Origin: Desertifilum tharense IPPAS B-1220
Lineage (GTDB): Bacteria > Cyanobacteriota > Cyanobacteriia > Cyanobacteriales > Desertifilaceae
NCBI RefSeq assembly: GCF_001746915.1
Contig: NZ_MJGC01000022.1
Span: forward strand, 62,001 to 126,000
DNA: 64,000 nt
Reading direction: 5' to 3'
Shown: in pieces, positions 37,373 to 46,787 of the stretch
Layout: each line of letters starts with the position of its first letter
Position numbering within the stretch: the stretch's first letter is position 1
Notes under the pieces: generated by a model
What the model saw: only the letters and a program-made list of their open reading frames with translations
What the model was told of the DNA's origin: nothing
Database searches by the model: none
Translations under genes and position numbers: made by a program

Positions 37373-38257
37373 ATGAGAACAAATGACATCCTACAACTAG
37401 CTGCTAATTATGGACTCCAACTTTGCGACGATCTAGTTTTTAACGAAATGGGGATTGACTTCAAAGTAGCATTCGCTACCGACACCCAGGGTAAAAAGTG
37501 GGTGTTGCGAATCCCCCGTCGTGAAAATTTAGCTGACCAGATTGAGCAAGAGAAAAACATATTAAATCTAGTTAAAAAACACTTATCTGTTTCTGTTCCC
37601 GATTGGAAAATCGCAAATCCAGAGCTGGTAGCCTATCCTTTGTTGGAGGATAAGCCCGTTATCACTTTTGACCCTGAAACATATGAGGTTATGTGGAATA
37701 TTGACCCGAAAGATTCTTGCATCGTTTCATCGCTGGCTAAAGTTCTGGTTGAACTCCATCAAATCCCAGTTGATGAGGCTGCCTCAATAGGGGTAAAGTT
37801 CCTAACACCCCAAATGGCTCGACAAAAAGTTTCTGACGATATTGAAACTGTAAAGCGAGAAATGGGAATCAGTACCGAATTAGAAACTCGATGGCGAAAA
37901 TGGGTAGATACCGATTACTTGTGGTCTGATTTTTCTACTTTTATTCACGGTGACTTATACGCAGGTCATATTCTGACCGATCGAAGCGGCAAGATCGGCG
38001 GTATTATCGATTGGTCTGAGGGACAAGTGGGCGATCCATCTGTTGATTTTTCAGGACATATTACTGTTTTTGGAGAACAAAGTTTAAGAGATCTAATAGA
38101 TGAGTATAAAAAGCTTGGAGGAAAGGGATGGGAAAGTCTTTTTGAACATGCTATAGAGCGCCATTCCGCTTCACCCCTCAATTACGCCATTTTCGCCATT
38201 AAAACAAAAATAGATGAGCATATTAATGCCGCGAAGAGTCAGCTTGGGGTTCTTTAA
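37373..38257 (+). CDS. Macrolide 2'-phosphotransferase-like kinase (APH/Mph family)
   Basis: About 294 residues, the length of Mph enzymes. Start ATG 37373 gives MRTNDILQLAANYGLQL, like the family start; upstream codons look non-coding. Motifs: ATP lysine region KKWVLRIPRREN, catalytic loop HGDLYAGHIL and the metal-binding GGIIDWSEGQVGDPSVDF. Family knowledge: GTP/ATP-dependent phosphorylation of the 2'-hydroxyl of macrolides, giving resistance. A different natural substrate is possible in an environmental homologue. Base composition looks more AT-rich than that of neighbours, and the gene lies between 55-bp direct repeats, so acquisition by transfer is likely. Confidence 0.88.
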   Translation: MRTNDILQLAANYGLQLCDDLVFNEMGIDFKVAFATDTQGKKWVLRIPRRENLADQIEQEKNILNLVKKHLSVSVPDWKIANPELVAYPLLEDKPVITFDPETYEVMWNIDPKDSCIVSSLAKVLVELHQIPVDEAASIGVKFLTPQMARQKVSDDIETVKREMGISTELETRWRKWVDTDYLWSDFSTFIHGDLYAGHILTDRSGKIGGIIDWSEGQVGDPSVDFSGHITVFGEQSLRDLIDEYKKLGGKGWESLFEHAIERHSASPLNYAIFAIKTKIDEHINAAKSQLGVL

Positions 38258-38266
38258 CGGGGGAGG

Positions 38267-38321
38267 TATGGCGATCGCCCTCAGCTTAGTTTACTCTTTT
38301 TACCGGAGTGCGATCGCAGTG
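38267..38321. repeat. 55-bp direct repeat, right copy
   Basis: It begins 9 bp after the phosphotransferase stop. It differs from the left copy (37091-37145) by two G-to-A changes. It may be a target duplication or a product of recombination that enclosed the gene. Confidence 0.9.
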
Positions 38322-38393
38322 ACGAACACCTAGAAACCGTAAAGAACCAGAAAATTTATTGATACCATTGGAAGGTGTACGGAACTGTGTTGT

Positions 38394-38618
38394 ATGACAA
38401 CCTTACTTGAAAGAATCACTGTTAATCCTCGCCAATGTGGTGGTCGTCCTTGCATTAGAGGGATGAGAATCCGGGTATCAGATGTACTGGATCTATTTGC
38501 AGCGGGTCTTAGTGCAGGAGAAATTTTAGAGGAAATGCCTGACCTTGAAGCAGAGGATCTAAAAGCTTCGCTTCTGTATGCCTCGCGGAAACTTAATCAT
38601 CCAGTTTTAGTGCTATGA
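38394..38618 (+). CDS. DUF433 antitoxin-like protein (VapB/UPF family)
   Basis: A 74-residue DUF433 protein. It has RITVNPRQCGGRPCIRGMRI, then a helix-turn-helix-like VSDVLDLFAAGLSAGEILEE, then PDLEAEDLKASLLYASRKL. Family knowledge: DUF433 proteins are usually the antitoxin partner of DUF5615 PIN-like toxins, binding DNA for autoregulation. Its stop overlaps the next start (ATGA at 38615-38618), the normal arrangement for such pairs. The toxin here is truncated, so this may be an orphan antitoxin. Confidence 0.88.
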   Translation: MTTLLERITVNPRQCGGRPCIRGMRIRVSDVLDLFAAGLSAGEILEEMPDLEAEDLKASLLYASRKLNHPVLVL

Positions 38619-38722
38619 CGATTTGGGTCGATGCACATCTGTCTCCTGCAATTGCAACCTGGATTAGTAGTACATTTGAGATTGAGGCTGTGGCTTTGCT
38701 CCATCTCAGTTTAGACTGGTAA
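38615..38722 (+). pseudogene. Truncated DUF5615 PIN-like toxin
   Basis: An ATG overlapping the antitoxin stop encodes MTIWVDAHLSPAIATWISST and then FEIEAVALLHLSLDW before a stop, 35 residues. The opening matches DUF5615 toxins (IWVDAHLSPAIA), where the Asp is part of the PIN-like active site. Full-length members are about 110-130 residues. The rest is missing and the sequence runs into a short inverted-repeat insertion. It is therefore very probably non-functional. Confidence 0.75.
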
Positions 38723-38791
38723 AGTTTGACGACGCTACACAAGCTCTCTGGCTTCGCTACGTTGTCCGTATTGCTGGGGAAGCCAGTCTAA
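38711..38791. repeat. 81-bp sequence with 9-bp inverted ends at the toxin break
   Basis: TTAGACTGG (38711-38719) and CCAGTCTAA (38783-38791) are perfect inverted repeats. The toxin reading frame ends just after the left end. This may be a small insertion that disrupted the toxin. Confidence 0.4.
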
Positions 38792-38815
38792 TCAGAACCA
38801 AGAACAGGATTTATT

Positions 38816-39700
38816 GTGAGCATTTCCAATATTGCTAAACTTTTGCTACTCGCCGCTTTGTGGGGTGGATCTTTCCTGTTTATGCGAATTGCGGCCCCGA
38901 TATTAGGCCCGGTTTGGTTAATTGAGTTTCGGGTTCTATTGGCGGGTTTGGTGTTATTACCCCTGCTGGCGAGATTAGCCCTTTTGGGCGAGATGCGGCG
39001 CAATCTTATCCCGTTGCTGGTGGTGGGATGTCTGAATTCAGCGGTTCCGTTTGTGCTGTTTGCGTTTGCGTCTATTTCGCTTCCGGCGGGGTTTACCTCG
39101 ATTTTGAATGCGACAGCGCCGTTATTTGGAACGGTGGTAGCGGCGGTTTGGTTGAAGGAAAAGTTAACGCTAACTCAAGCGATGGGTTTTGGTTTGGGAT
39201 TTGTTGGCGTGGTAATTTTAGTGGGGTGGAGATCCTTTGCGACAACGCCAACGTTTTTCATGGCGGTGGCGGCGGGTTTGCTGGCGGCTTTGCTGTATGC
39301 GATCGCAGCCCCTTACGTTAAACAAAATTTAGCAGAAGTCCCCTCATTGGTGGTGACTACTGGAAGTCAACTGAGCGCCGCTTTGCTGCTGCTTCCTATC
39401 CTCCCATTTACGGTTCCTCAACAATCTCCCTCTTTAACAGTTGTGGTGGCTGTGGTGGCTTTGGCGCTACTCTCAACGGCTTTTGCCTACGTGCTTTATT
39501 TTAAGCTGATTCAAGAAATTGGCTCAACGAAGGCTTTAACGGTTACTTATCTGATTCCCGCCTTTGCGATGCTTTGGGGAGGGCTTTTTCTGCAAGAATC
39601 GATTACCCTCTCTACTGTTGTAGGTTGCGCTCTAGTATTATTAGGAACTGCGATCGCTAATGATATCTTCCGCTTTCGGCTGAAGTCTCAGAGTCATTAG
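38816..39700 (+). CDS. EamA/DMT-family transporter (second copy type)
   Basis: 294 residues, two EamA repeats with ten predicted helices; starts with ISNIAKLLLLAALWGGSFLFM, which is the classical RhaT/EamA opening, and the second repeat covers FFMAVAAGLLAALLYAIAAP. Start is GTG at 38816 with AGGA upstream. Substrate unknown; family members export amino acids or metabolites. It is only distantly similar to the EamA protein at 1172-2080. Its final 51 bp form the first part of a 78-bp repeat also present at 40777-40854, beyond the SDR gene. Confidence 0.9.
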   Translation: MSISNIAKLLLLAALWGGSFLFMRIAAPILGPVWLIEFRVLLAGLVLLPLLARLALLGEMRRNLIPLLVVGCLNSAVPFVLFAFASISLPAGFTSILNATAPLFGTVVAAVWLKEKLTLTQAMGFGLGFVGVVILVGWRSFATTPTFFMAVAAGLLAALLYAIAAPYVKQNLAEVPSLVVTTGSQLSAALLLLPILPFTVPQQSPSLTVVVAVVALALLSTAFAYVLYFKLIQEIGSTKALTVTYLIPAFAMLWGGLFLQESITLSTVVGCALVLLGTAIANDIFRFRLKSQSH

Positions 39701-39727
39701 GGGATGTCTTTAAAAGTGCGATCGCCC
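39650..39727. repeat. 78-bp direct repeat, left copy (3' end of EamA gene)
   Basis: It runs from a HIP1 site (GCGATCGC at 39650) through the EamA stop codon to a second HIP1-containing word GTGCGATCGCCC. It matches 40777-40854 at about 72 of 78 positions. Confidence 0.9.
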
Positions 39728-39820
39728 ATTCTCCGGGTTGACTTTTTTGATTACATAAATTAGAAACTCTCTACAGATATCAGATCTTATAGCGTTTTTT
39801 GATTGGATGAGATACGGCAC

Positions 39821-39850
39821 GATCCCCCTAAATCCCCCTTACTAAGGGGG
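39821..39850. terminator. C-rich/G-rich hairpin between convergent genes
   Basis: CCCCCTT (39834-39840) and AAGGGGG (39844-39850) pair around ACT, preceded by GATCCCCCTAAAT. It lies between convergent EamA and SDR genes and can terminate both. It belongs to the same repeat type as the inner part of the element at 13005-13194. Confidence 0.55.
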
Positions 39851-39918
39851 ACTTTGAAGAAAGTGTACTTCACGAACCTGAAAAATGCTGTATTAGTCTC
39901 GCACGGCTAATCTAGGAG

Positions 39919-40665
39919 CTACTTCCCTCCTGCAATATCAATAAATGCACCTGTGGTGTAGGAAGCTTCATCGGATAATAGCCATAAAATCGCCTGGGCA
40001 ACTTCAATTGCTTGTCCCCCACGTTTTAGCGGAATAGACGCTTTTACCCGTTCAATACGGTTGGGTTCGCCGCCGCTAGCGTGAATATCGGTATCGATAA
40101 AACCCGGACGAACGGCGTTGACTCGAATTCCTTCTTCTGCTACTTCCTTTGCTAACCCAATGGTTAGGGTATCAATTGCGCCTTTGGATGCGGCATAATC
40201 GATATATTCGTTTGGAGAACCTAAACGAGAGGCAACTGAGGAAACGTTGACAATAGAGCCTCCCGAACCGCCCTGTTTAGTAGACATCCGTTTAACCGCT
40301 TCTCTCGCGCATAAGAAACTTCCGGTAATGTTAGTCATAAAGACTTGATTTAAACGCGCCGCACTCATATTTTCAACCCGCATTTGGGGTTCTAGTATTC
40401 CTGCATTATTGACTAGGGCGCTTACCCTTCCTAACTGTTCGTCTACTGTTTTAAATAGGTGAAGAACCTCTGTTTCGCAAGCAATATCTGCTGCAACTGC
40501 GATCGCATTTCCTCCCTGTTGCTGAATAGAGTCAACAACCCGCTGGGCGGCTTCTGAATTGTAAAGATAATTAACGCAAACCGCATACCCGCGTTCGGCT
40601 GCAAGATAGGCTGTCGCCGCACCAATTCCCCGACTTCCGCCTGTAACGATCGCAATTTTTTCCAT
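39919..40665 (-). CDS. SDR-family NAD(P)-dependent oxidoreductase (FabG-like)
   Basis: A 248-residue classical short-chain dehydrogenase: cofactor loop TGGSRGIGAATAY, NNAG element (ALVNNAGIL), catalytic Ser in NVSSVASRLG, YAASKGA (Y-x3-K), and the PGFID segment after it. N-terminal residues after the first strand (CVNYLYN) suggest NADP preference but this is weak evidence. It reduces or oxidises a carbonyl/alcohol; substrate unknown. The gene sits between two copies of the end of the upstream EamA gene (39650-39727 and 40777-40854), suggesting it was inserted here. Confidence 0.92.
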   Translation of the reverse strand: MEKIAIVTGGSRGIGAATAYLAAERGYAVCVNYLYNSEAAQRVVDSIQQQGGNAIAVAADIACETEVLHLFKTVDEQLGRVSALVNNAGILEPQMRVENMSAARLNQVFMTNITGSFLCAREAVKRMSTKQGGSGGSIVNVSSVASRLGSPNEYIDYAASKGAIDTLTIGLAKEVAEEGIRVNAVRPGFIDTDIHASGGEPNRIERVKASIPLKRGGQAIEVAQAILWLLSDEASYTTGAFIDIAGGK

Positions 40666-40776
40666 AGTCTGCTGCTGATGAGTTCTTAATCTATCTTTGC
40701 AGAACCCAAGGTCATCCGTTCGCTTAACATCGCAGGTGCAACAGAGTCATCCGTTGTACTGATTGTGAGTGAGATC

Positions 40777-40854
40777 GCGATCGCCAATGATACCTTCCGC
40801 TTCCGGCTAAAGTCTCAGAGTCATTAGGGAATGTCTTTAGAAGTGCGATCGCCC
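40777..40854. repeat. 78-bp direct repeat, right copy (EamA 3' remnant)
   Basis: A copy of the last 51 bp of the EamA gene plus the following 27 bp, with six base differences. No EamA coding sequence precedes it, so it is not a broken gene in place but a duplicated end. The copy is bounded by GCGATCGC at both ends. Confidence 0.88.
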
Positions 40855-40936
40855 CTAACATAAAGTACCATTTCTGCATTAGTGCGATCGCCTTTTTGCC
40901 AACCCCCATTCATCCCTAATGAAGCTATAGGGGTAA

Positions 40937-42082
40937 CTAGGGATTTTTCAGAAATTTAGCTACAAGTGCTGACCATTCTGGTAAATCGCGTATGTCAGTA
41001 CACCCCAGCTCTCTGAACGTTTCTTCAGTTTGTGTACGGTAAGTTCTAAACTTTGAACGAAGAAGCTCTTCCTCCTCTATCGAAGCACCACTAGAAAGGA
41101 TATGATTGACGGTCGCTAAAAGTGCAAGAGTAATAGTAATTGCAATACTAGAAGCTGCTATATCAAGAATACCCGTTGGTGGCAGAAATGATTTGGCAAA
41201 TAAGAAGAGGCTAGAACCTGTACTCTCAGCTAAAAATGTTGGCAAGATACCTAGAGCAGCGTGAGGAGATAGAATTTTACCAGTATATAAGTAATACAAA
41301 GATGCGATTGCAGCACCTTGCGTTGCAGTAATATATACTGCACTTCCTGGAATGAAAGCTTCACCCCCTACTGCCACTAAAGCTGTTGCAATAATTTTGA
41401 CAGCATAAGATTGCTTCTCAGTCATATGTCTTACGAGTAGCAGGTCTTTTCCCTTTTTTTCAAGAAATTCCTCAATATCACTTCGTAGCTGATAAACTCC
41501 TCGAATATCCATTTTGGGAATACGGCTTTTAGGATCGTAACCCTTGGTACAAGTTGGGTAAATTTTGTCTATTTTCAAATCATTTTTCCACTGATCGATG
41601 ATATCATTCAAAACTTTTGGATCAAGATCATCCCACTCATCAATTTTGTTAAGAACAATAAAGATTGAATCGCAATGCTGTCTCAAATCATCTAAATTTT
41701 TCTTTTGTGAAGCATCTGAAGAGCCAGTCACCACAAAGATACCAATATCAATGTGCTTTAAAAACTTCTTGGTAATTTCACTATTTTCTGCACGAACATC
41801 ATCAAGCCCTGGTGAATCAATAAGATAGACCTTGTCATCAAGTTTCAGGATGGTTAGATTTTTAGTGATGCCTGATATTGCTCCAACCTTTGCAAGTTCC
41901 AATGCTTGTCTTCGGCTACGTTTCAATAAGGCGTTGATGAGTGAACTTTTGCCGGAACTGACTTTGCCAATAATCGCAATATTAAGAGATTTAGATAAAT
42001 CCGGTGCGCGTTCAATAAATTGGGCTGCTACTCGATCAAAAAAGCTCTTCTCGTCGAACCCGGTGGTGTCTGAGTTGTCCAT
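40937..42082 (-). CDS. Dynamin/Era-like GTPase with C-terminal membrane segments
   Basis: 381 residues from ATG 42082 (AGGGAG lies upstream; a TTG 30 bp earlier is the alternative). G1 is GKVSSGKSS (39-47), a G2 threonine is in SGITKNLT, G3 is DSPGLDD, and G4 NKID is in IVLNKIDEWDD. After the GTPase domain a helical region (about 225-320) contains hydrophobic helices (AVKIIATALVAVGGEAFI, AASSIAITITLALLATV) that may insert in membrane. Family knowledge: dynamin-like or YjiA/Era-like GTPases of this type are often found in accessory regions, sometimes in defence loci. No defence partner is seen beyond the toxin-antitoxin genes next door. Confidence 0.82.
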   Translation of the reverse strand: MDNSDTTGFDEKSFFDRVAAQFIERAPDLSKSLNIAIIGKVSSGKSSLINALLKRSRRQALELAKVGAISGITKNLTILKLDDKVYLIDSPGLDDVRAENSEITKKFLKHIDIGIFVVTGSSDASQKKNLDDLRQHCDSIFIVLNKIDEWDDLDPKVLNDIIDQWKNDLKIDKIYPTCTKGYDPKSRIPKMDIRGVYQLRSDIEEFLEKKGKDLLLVRHMTEKQSYAVKIIATALVAVGGEAFIPGSAVYITATQGAAIASLYYLYTGKILSPHAALGILPTFLAESTGSSLFLFAKSFLPPTGILDIAASSIAITITLALLATVNHILSSGASIEEEELLRSKFRTYRTQTEETFRELGCTDIRDLPEWSALVAKFLKNP

Positions 42083-42159
42083 GTCCCCTACTCCCTGCTT
42101 GATCCTGACCAATTTCGCTAATTAACCTCAGCTTTATATTTCCCACACCCTAGAACAGA

Positions 42160-42987
<828 letters not shown>

Positions 42988-45615
42988 ATGTCAACCCTCG
43001 TCATTGTTGAATCTCCCACCAAAGCCCGCACCATTCGCAACTTCCTCCCCTCGGACTACCGCGTCGAGGCCTCAATGGGTCATGTCCGCGACTTACCGCA
43101 GTCGGCGGATGAAATTCCCGCCGATGTCAAGTCAGAGAAATGGGCCAACCTGGGGGTTAACGTAGAAGCTAACTTTGAGCCGTTGTACGTCGTCCCCAAG
43201 GACAAAAAGAAGATTGTCAAAGAACTCAAAGACGCCCTCAAGCAAGCCAACGAACTGATCCTGGCGACTGACGAAGACCGCGAGGGAGAAAGCATTAGCT
43301 GGCACTTAATGCAAATTCTCAAACCCAAAGTCCCTATTAAGCGGATGGTGTTTCATGAAATTACCCGCGAAGCCATCCAAGGCGCGTTAAAAAGTTGCCG
43401 CAATATTGACGAAAACCTGGTTCACGCCCAAGAAACACGCCGCATTCTCGACCGCTTGGTCGGTTATACCCTGTCGCCGCTATTGTGGAAAAAGATTGCT
43501 TGGGGTCTATCAGCCGGGCGAGTGCAGTCCGTCGCCGTTCGCCTCTTGGTACAGCGAGAACGCCAGCGCCGCGCCTTCCGCCAAGGGAGTTATTGGGATT
43601 TAAAAGCCAGCCTGGAAAAGGACAAAACCCCCTTTGAAGCCAAACTGACGAGTTTGGCAGAGGTGAAAATTGCCACGGGTAGCGACTTTGACCCCAATAC
43701 CGGGCAAATTATCCAAGGGCGCAACGTCCGCTTACTCAATGAGGCGGAAGCGAGAGACTTGGTGGCCCGCTTAAAGGGTAAAACCTGGACGGTGACGGAC
43801 ATGGAAGAACGTCCCACCACTCGCAAACCCTATCCGCCGTTTACCACCTCGACGCTACAACAGGAAGCTAACCGCAAATTGGGGTTATCGGCCAGAGATA
43901 CGATGCGGACGGCCCAAAGTTTGTACGAACAGGGCTACATTACTTATATGAGAACGGATTCGGTGCATTTATCGCAACAGGCGATCGCAGCGGCCCGTTC
44001 TTGTGTCGAACAGATGTATGGGAAGCAGTACCTCAGCCCCAAACCGCGCCAATTTAGCACCAAAAGCAAAGGGGCCCAGGAAGCCCACGAAGCCATCCGT
44101 CCTGCGGGTAGCAGCTTCCGCACGCCCAAAGAAACGGGCTTATCCGGTCGCGAATTTAGCCTGTACGATCTGATTTGGAAGCGTACCGTCGCCTGTCAGA
44201 TGGCGGATGCCCAATTGACGCAAATTAGCGTTCAGTTACAGGTAGAAGATGCGGGTTTCCGTTCTTCTGGGAAACGTATTGACTTCCCTGGCTTCTTCCG
44301 CGCCTATGTGGAAGGGTCGGACGATCCCGATGCAGCGATTGAAGACCGCGAGGTTATTTTACCCGATCTCAAAAAAGGCGATCGCCCTAACTGCAAAAAC
44401 CTAGAAGCCATCGGCCACGAAACCCAACCCCCCGCCCGCTATACCGAAGCTAGCCTGGTCAAAACCCTAGAAAGCGAAGGCGTTGGGCGTCCCAGTACCT
44501 ACGCCAGCATCATCGGGACGATTATGGATCGGGGCTATGCTCAAATGATTAATAAGGCCCTCGTCCCTACCTTTACCGCCTTCGCCGTTACCACCTTATT
44601 AGAGGGTCACTTCCCGGACTTGGTAGACACCCAGTTTACCTCCCGCATGGAACAAACCCTCGATGATATCTCCACCGGGGAAGTCCAGTGGCTGCCCTAT
44701 CTGCGAGACTTCTATCTGGGCGACCAAGGCTTAGAAACCCAAGTCAAGGAACGGGAAAGCCAAATTGACCCAAAAGCCGCCCGCAGCGTTGAGTTAGAAG
44801 GCTTAGAAGCCAAGGTTTGCATTGGCAAGTTTGGGCCGTATATTGAGGTGGAAAGCGGCGATGGGGTGGTTACGGCGTCTATTCCCAAGGATATGACCCC
44901 GGACGAACTCGACCCCGACAAGGTGGAAACCCTGCTGAAGCAGAAGACGGAAGGCCCGGAAAAACTCGGCTTGCATCCCGAAACGGGCGAACCCATCTAT
45001 GTCCTGATTGGCAGCTATGGCCCCTACGTGCAACTGGGGGATATCACCGAAGAGAATAAGAAACCCAAACGCGCCTCGCTTCCCAAGGGCGTGCAACCGG
45101 AAAACGTCACCCTGGATATGGCGGTCGGGCTGCTATCCTTACCGCGTCTGTTAGGCGTCCACCCAGCGACGGGGGCGAAGGTGCAGGCGGGGTTAGGACG
45201 GTTTGGTCCCTATGTGGTTCACGACCAAGGCAAGGAGGGCAAAGACTATCGTTCTCTCAAAAAAGAGGATGATATCTTGACAATTGGCTTAAGTCGTGCA
45301 TTGGAACTCTTGGCAGAACCGAAGAAGACGCGGGGAAGCAGTCGTTCTAAGAGTAAGGAACCCCTCCGGTCATTGGGGGCGCATCCCAGCGATGAGGAAG
45401 CCATTAATATCTATGATGGCCCCTACGGCCCCTATGTGAAGCACGGGAAGACGAATGCCTCGCTACCGGAAGGGGAAACGGTGGAAAGCATGACGCTGGA
45501 GAAAGCCTTGGAAGCCTTGGCTGCGAAGTCTTCGACGAAGAAGTCTAGCCGTTCTACCAAGAGTAAAACGACGACTGCGAAGAAGAAGACCACGAAAAAG
45601 GCCTCAGCCAGTTAA
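42988..45615 (+). CDS. topA: DNA topoisomerase I (type IA)
   Basis: 875 residues. The TOPRIM domain starts at residue 1 ([19 protein letters not shown]) and includes [14 protein letters not shown] (acidic Mg site). The catalytic tyrosine is Y320 in YITYMRTDS. Instead of cysteine zinc fingers, the C-terminal third carries repeated GxYGPYVxxG modules (for example [31 protein letters not shown]), as in other cyanobacterial enzymes, and a Lys/Ser/Thr-rich tail. It relaxes negative supercoils. The start ATG lies at the front of TOPRIM. It ends 4 bp into the convergent alanine dehydrogenase gene. Confidence 0.97.
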   Translation: MSTLVIVESPTKARTIRNFLPSDYRVEASMGHVRDLPQSADEIPADVKSEKWANLGVNVEANFEPLYVVPKDKKKIVKELKDALKQANELILATDEDREGESISWHLMQILKPKVPIKRMVFHEITREAIQGALKSCRNIDENLVHAQETRRILDRLVGYTLSPLLWKKIAWGLSAGRVQSVAVRLLVQRERQRRAFRQGSYWDLKASLEKDKTPFEAKLTSLAEVKIATGSDFDPNTGQIIQGRNVRLLNEAEARDLVARLKGKTWTVTDMEERPTTRKPYPPFTTSTLQQEANRKLGLSARDTMRTAQSLYEQGYITYMRTDSVHLSQQAIAAARSCVEQMYGKQYLSPKPRQFSTKSKGAQEAHEAIRPAGSSFRTPKETGLSGREFSLYDLIWKRTVACQMADAQLTQISVQLQVEDAGFRSSGKRIDFPGFFRAYVEGSDDPDAAIEDREVILPDLKKGDRPNCKNLEAIGHETQPPARYTEASLVKTLESEGVGRPSTYASIIGTIMDRGYAQMINKALVPTFTAFAVTTLLEGHFPDLVDTQFTSRMEQTLDDISTGEVQWLPYLRDFYLGDQGLETQVKERESQIDPKAARSVELEGLEAKVCIGKFGPYIEVESGDGVVTASIPKDMTPDELDPDKVETLLKQKTEGPEKLGLHPETGEPIYVLIGSYGPYVQLGDITEENKKPKRASLPKGVQPENVTLDMAVGLLSLPRLLGVHPATGAKVQAGLGRFGPYVVHDQGKEGKDYRSLKKEDDILTIGLSRALELLAEPKKTRGSSRSKSKEPLRSLGAHPSDEEAINIYDGPYGPYVKHGKTNASLPEGETVESMTLEKALEALAAKSSTKKSSRSTKSKTTTAKKKTTKKASAS

Positions 45616-46700
45616 GCTGCTAAGTCGGGGAAGACTTCCCGAACCGCAGGATGCACGATCCGATGACCTTGGACGTTGATGCCTTTCCCTAGGGCGGGGT
45701 CTTGTTCTAAGGCTTTTAGACCCCGGTTGGCTAGCTTGACGACGTAGGGTAAGGTGCTGTTATTCAAGGCTTGGGTGGCAGTCCAAGGAACGGCCCCTGG
45801 CATATTGGGAACGCCATAGTGGACGACGCCTTCTTCAATGTAGGTGGGTTGGGTGTGGGAGGTGGCGCGTAAGGTTTCAACGCAGCCCCCTTGATCGACG
45901 GCGACATCGACAATGACGGAACCGGGGTGCATCTGCCCAACAAGCGATCGCGATACTAAAATGGGGGCGCGGCGACCTAAGACCAAAACTGCCCCAATGA
46001 CGAGATCGGCATCCTTTACCGCCCGTTCAATTTGGGCGGAGTTGCTATACAGCAGTTCTACCCTCGATCCAAATAGGGTTTCCAGATACGATAGGCGATC
46101 GACACTCACATCTAAAATTTGGACTTGCGCCCCCAAACCGATCGCCATTTTCGCCGCTTCGGTACCGACAACGCCGCCACCGAGGATCGCGACTTTACCG
46201 GGTTGGACGCCGGGAACGCCCCCTAACAAGACGCCTCGCCCTCCCTGCTGGCGTTCGAGAAATCTTGCGCCAAACTGGACTGATAAGCGTCCGGCGATGA
46301 TACTCATGGGGGTGAGGAGAGGGAGTTTGCGATCGCTTAACTCTACCGTCTCATAGGCGATCGCCGTTACGCCACTGCCGATCAAATGTTCGGTTAATTT
46401 GCGATCGGCTGCTAAATGTAAATAGGTAAATAAGAGTTGTTCTTTCTGGATCAGGTCATATTCAGCGGGTAATGGTTCTTTTACTTTCACCACCAGTTCC
46501 CGGTTCCAAGCCTCTTTTGGGGTTTTAACTAGGGTTGCCCCACTTTTAAGATAATCTTCATCGCTAAACCCCGCCCCAATACCCGCTTCGGTTTCTACAA
46601 AAATGCTGTGTCCGCTTTCGCGCAAAACCCGAACGCTACTCGGACTTAAACCCACCCGAAACTCTTGGTCTTTAATCTCTTTAGGAACGCCAATTTCCAT
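45612..46700 (-). CDS. ald: Alanine dehydrogenase
   Basis: 362 residues, family length. It begins [18 protein letters not shown]; catalytic lysine and substrate arginine are in the N-terminal domain. [22 protein letters not shown] is the NAD-binding Rossmann loop, and [19 protein letters not shown] is the conserved C-terminal segment. It reversibly deaminates L-alanine to pyruvate and ammonia with NAD+. It is monocistronic and overlaps topA tail-to-tail by 4 bp. Confidence 0.96.
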   Translation of the reverse strand: MEIGVPKEIKDQEFRVGLSPSSVRVLRESGHSIFVETEAGIGAGFSDEDYLKSGATLVKTPKEAWNRELVVKVKEPLPAEYDLIQKEQLLFTYLHLAADRKLTEHLIGSGVTAIAYETVELSDRKLPLLTPMSIIAGRLSVQFGARFLERQQGGRGVLLGGVPGVQPGKVAILGGGVVGTEAAKMAIGLGAQVQILDVSVDRLSYLETLFGSRVELLYSNSAQIERAVKDADLVIGAVLVLGRRAPILVSRSLVGQMHPGSVIVDVAVDQGGCVETLRATSHTQPTYIEEGVVHYGVPNMPGAVPWTATQALNNSTLPYVVKLANRGLKALEQDPALGKGINVQGHRIVHPAVREVFPDLAA

Positions 46701-46787
46701 CGAAGTGATTCCTTAGTTTTCTGCTTCTAGTGTGCCACTCGGAACTCGAAACTCGGAACTTTGCACTCTCTTCTCCCAATTCCCTTC

